The notes under the pieces were generated by a model. The model was given only the letters and a program-made list of their open reading frames with translations. It had not been told where the DNA came from and did no database searches. Made by a program: the position numbers and the translations under genes. Of a DNA stretch of 64,000 nucleotides, positions 62,342 to 64,000 are shown piece after piece (positions within the stretch are counted from its first letter, which is position 1; every line of letters starts with the position of its first letter). The stretch spans positions 1 through 64,000 of the forward strand of contig NZ_BMCH01000003.1 in assembly GCF_014635085.1 (NCBI RefSeq), written 5' to 3'. Origin of the DNA: Asaia siamensis (GTDB taxonomy: Bacteria > Pseudomonadota > Alphaproteobacteria > Acetobacterales > Acetobacteraceae).

Positions 62342-63751
62342 ATGCCCGATTTGAGTGCCCTCTTCCTTGCACGATTGCAATTCGCGTTTACCGTCGGATT
62401 TCATATCGTCTTTCCCGCTTTTTCCATCGGTCTGGCCGCGTTTCTGGCTGTGCTAGAAGGCCTGTGGCTCAAGACGGACAAGCCCGTCTATCTCGACCTT
62501 TTCAAATACTGGCTGCGCGTCTTTTCGGTCGTTTTCGCCATGGGCGTCGTCTCGGGGCTGGTCATGTCCTACGAGTTCGGCACCAACTGGTCGCAATTCT
62601 CCCAGAAAGCGGGGCCAATCCTCGGCCCGATGCTTGCCTATGAGGTCATGACGGCTTTCTTCCTTGAAGCAGGCTTTCTTGGCGTGATGATGTTCGGCCT
62701 CAACCGCGTGGGCAAGCATCTGCATTTTGCTGCCACCTGCATGGTCTCGATCGGCACGCTGATCTCTATGAGCTGGATTCTGGCCTCGAATTCCTGGATG
62801 CAGACGCCGCAGGGCTACAAGATCGATGCTGCAACCGGTCGCTTCCTGCCGGCTGACTGGTTTGCCATCGTCTTCAACCCGTCCTTCCCGTTCCGCCTCG
62901 TGCACATGGCTCTGGCCGCATTCCTTTGCGTGGCCTTCATCGTTGGCGGCGTTGGTGCGTGGCATCTGCTCAAGGCCAAGCGCCAGAACCGCGCGCCGAC
63001 CGATGCGGTCAAGGTCATGTTCTCGATGGCCATGTGGATGGCCGCCATCGTGGCCCCGCTCCAGATTCTGGCTGGTGACGCCCATGGCCTGAACACGCTG
63101 AAATACCAGCCAGCCAAGATCGCGGCGATGGAAGGTGACTGGGAGTCCGAGAGCCGGGCCCCGGAGCTGCTTTTCGGCGTGCCGGACATGGAACACGAGG
63201 TCACACGCTACAAGATCGGCATTCCGCTCGTCGGCTCGCTGATTTTGACGCACAGCCTCGATGGCAAGGTGCCGGGCCTGAAGGACTTCCCCAAGGACCA
63301 GCGCGCGCCGATGTACGTCGTGTTCTACACCTTCCGCGTGATGGTGGCCCTTGGCAGCCTCATGGCGCTGCTCGGCTTCTTTTCGCTGTTTCTGCGCTGG
63401 AAAGGCGGGTTCTACACCAACCCGATCCTGCTGCGCGGTGCGCTGCTCATGACGCCGGCCGGGTTCATTGCGCTGCTGTGCGGCTGGGTGACCACGGAAG
63501 TCGGCCGTCAGCCTTTCACAATCTATGGCCTGCTCCGCACTGTCGACAGTGTTTCCCCCGTGACGCTGCCGAATATGGAAATATCGATGGTCGCCTTCGT
63601 GATCGTCTATTTCATCGTGTTTACCGCCGGTATCGGCATTCTGCTGCGCGACTTCGCCAAGGAGCCCAGCTCGGACGAGCACGAACCCCCGCGTGATCAG
63701 CCGCACCGTGCTGCAGGCATCACCCAAATTTCTCATCACCCGGCGGAGTAA
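62342..63751 (+). CDS. cioA: Cytochrome bd / cyanide-insensitive quinol oxidase subunit I
   Basis: A 469-residue membrane subunit with nine helices. The N-terminal LARLQFAFTVGFHIVFPAFSIG holds the His ligand region of heme b595/d. MSYEFGTNWSQFSQKAGPILG, GDAHGLNTLKYQPAKIAAMEGDWE, and GWVTTEVGRQPFTIYGLLRT are family hallmarks; the GRQPF form replaces GRQPW. The Q-loop is short, as in CioA. It oxidises ubiquinol and reduces O2 at the inner membrane. Acetic acid bacteria use such an oxidase for fast, uncoupled respiration with PQQ dehydrogenases. Confidence 0.92.
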   Translation: MPDLSALFLARLQFAFTVGFHIVFPAFSIGLAAFLAVLEGLWLKTDKPVYLDLFKYWLRVFSVVFAMGVVSGLVMSYEFGTNWSQFSQKAGPILGPMLAYEVMTAFFLEAGFLGVMMFGLNRVGKHLHFAATCMVSIGTLISMSWILASNSWMQTPQGYKIDAATGRFLPADWFAIVFNPSFPFRLVHMALAAFLCVAFIVGGVGAWHLLKAKRQNRAPTDAVKVMFSMAMWMAAIVAPLQILAGDAHGLNTLKYQPAKIAAMEGDWESESRAPELLFGVPDMEHEVTRYKIGIPLVGSLILTHSLDGKVPGLKDFPKDQRAPMYVVFYTFRVMVALGSLMALLGFFSLFLRWKGGFYTNPILLRGALLMTPAGFIALLCGWVTTEVGRQPFTIYGLLRTVDSVSPVTLPNMEISMVAFVIVYFIVFTAGIGILLRDFAKEPSSDEHEPPRDQPHRAAGITQISHHPAE

Positions 63752-63759
63752 GCGTCTCG

Positions 63760-64000
63760 ATGAACACCCTCGCCTATTGGTTGCCCATTATCTGGGCAAC
63801 CCTCGCCGCCCTCGCCATCTTCATCTATGTCTGCCTCGACGGGTTCGACCTGGGTATCGGCATCCTGTTTCTTGGTGAACATCGCAAGGATCACCGCGAT
63901 GTCATGGTCAACACCATCGCCCCTGTCTGGGACGGTAACGAGACCTGGATGATCTTCGGGGGCGCCACGCTCTATGGTGTCTTCCCGGTTGCCTATGGCA
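63760..64000 (+). CDS. cioB: Cytochrome bd / cyanide-insensitive oxidase subunit II (partial)
   Basis: The first 80 codons of subunit II, cut by the window end. ATG 63760 lies 8 bases after the cioA stop, with GGAG inside cioA's end. The predicted start MNTLAYWLPIIW, followed by a hydrophobic helix with CLDGFDLGIGILF, and APVWDGNETW are CydB/CioB signatures. The rest lies outside this sequence. Confidence 0.92.
   Translation, partial: MNTLAYWLPIIWATLAALAIFIYVCLDGFDLGIGILFLGEHRKDHRDVMVNTIAPVWDGNETWMIFGGATLYGVFPVAYG

Noticed and set aside
62281-62643. 120-codon plus frame overlapping the start of cioA
   Set aside because: cioA in another frame has unmistakable cytochrome bd motifs over the same bases.
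1-64000. CRISPR arrays, tRNA or rRNA genes, insertion sequences, prophage
   Set aside because: None seen on reading: no regular spaced repeats, no transposase or phage genes and no tRNA cloverleaf-like segment in the gaps.

Overview
The window reads as chromosomal DNA of an acetic acid bacterium (Acetobacteraceae, Alphaproteobacteria). The grounds are a high-GC, densely packed gene set, a membrane-bound PQQ glucose dehydrogenase, a bd-type/cyanide-insensitive quinol oxidase (cut by the right edge), and a bacterial sphingolipid locus. A genus such as Asaia or a relative is a guess. I see no rRNA, tRNA, CRISPR array, insertion sequence or prophage.

Left end to 13.0 kb is a sphingolipid/envelope-lipid locus in three blocks. 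The first is a plus-strand set: a TagB/TagF-like glycerophosphotransferase-fold protein, an acyl-ACP ligase, a dedicated ACP and serine palmitoyltransferase. The second is a convergent minus-strand pair: a diacylglycerol-kinase-like lipid kinase and a Tam41-like cytidylyltransferase. The third is a tightly overlapping plus-strand operon: metallophosphoesterase, LptF-like, LptG-like, fatty acid hydroxylase, MobA-like nucleotidyltransferase and GT4 glycosyltransferase. Together they could make a long-chain base, hydroxylate and phosphorylate the ceramide, activate it with CTP, add a headgroup and export it. The ceramide synthase and 3-ketosphinganine/ketoceramide reductase are not in the window.

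13.0-20.4 kb holds MmcB, an inositol-monophosphatase-family enzyme, a SYLF protein, and the fatty-acid block fabD-fabG-acpP-fabF followed by mltG. 20.5-29.1 kb is a minus-strand series: an exported unknown, a methyltransferase, a leaderless OpuAC-like protein, an HWE sensor kinase, an M13 peptidase, a Dabb protein and a ferritin-like protein. bioB then runs on the plus strand. 30.7-35.2 kb is an iron-uptake module: a TonB receptor divergent from DUF3649, PepSY and DUF3325 membrane proteins.

35.2-40.8 kb is a five-gene, minus-strand, MCE (Mla-like) operon in which every junction overlaps by four bases. Its ATPase has lost nearly all nucleotide-binding motifs, and its first gene is a dCache receptor with a degenerate cyclase-like domain. 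I consider this the most unusual system in the window.

41-47.7 kb is housekeeping: ygfZ-hisI, and rpmI, rplT, pheS, pheT, lpxB. gcd follows, with an FNR-type box upstream. Then come a small Cys-repeat secreted protein, hslV-hslU-sufE, two coupled hybrid histidine kinases, ftsE-ftsX with a YdcF protein, a PlsC-type acyltransferase, a DUF2125 protein and cioA-cioB (partial).
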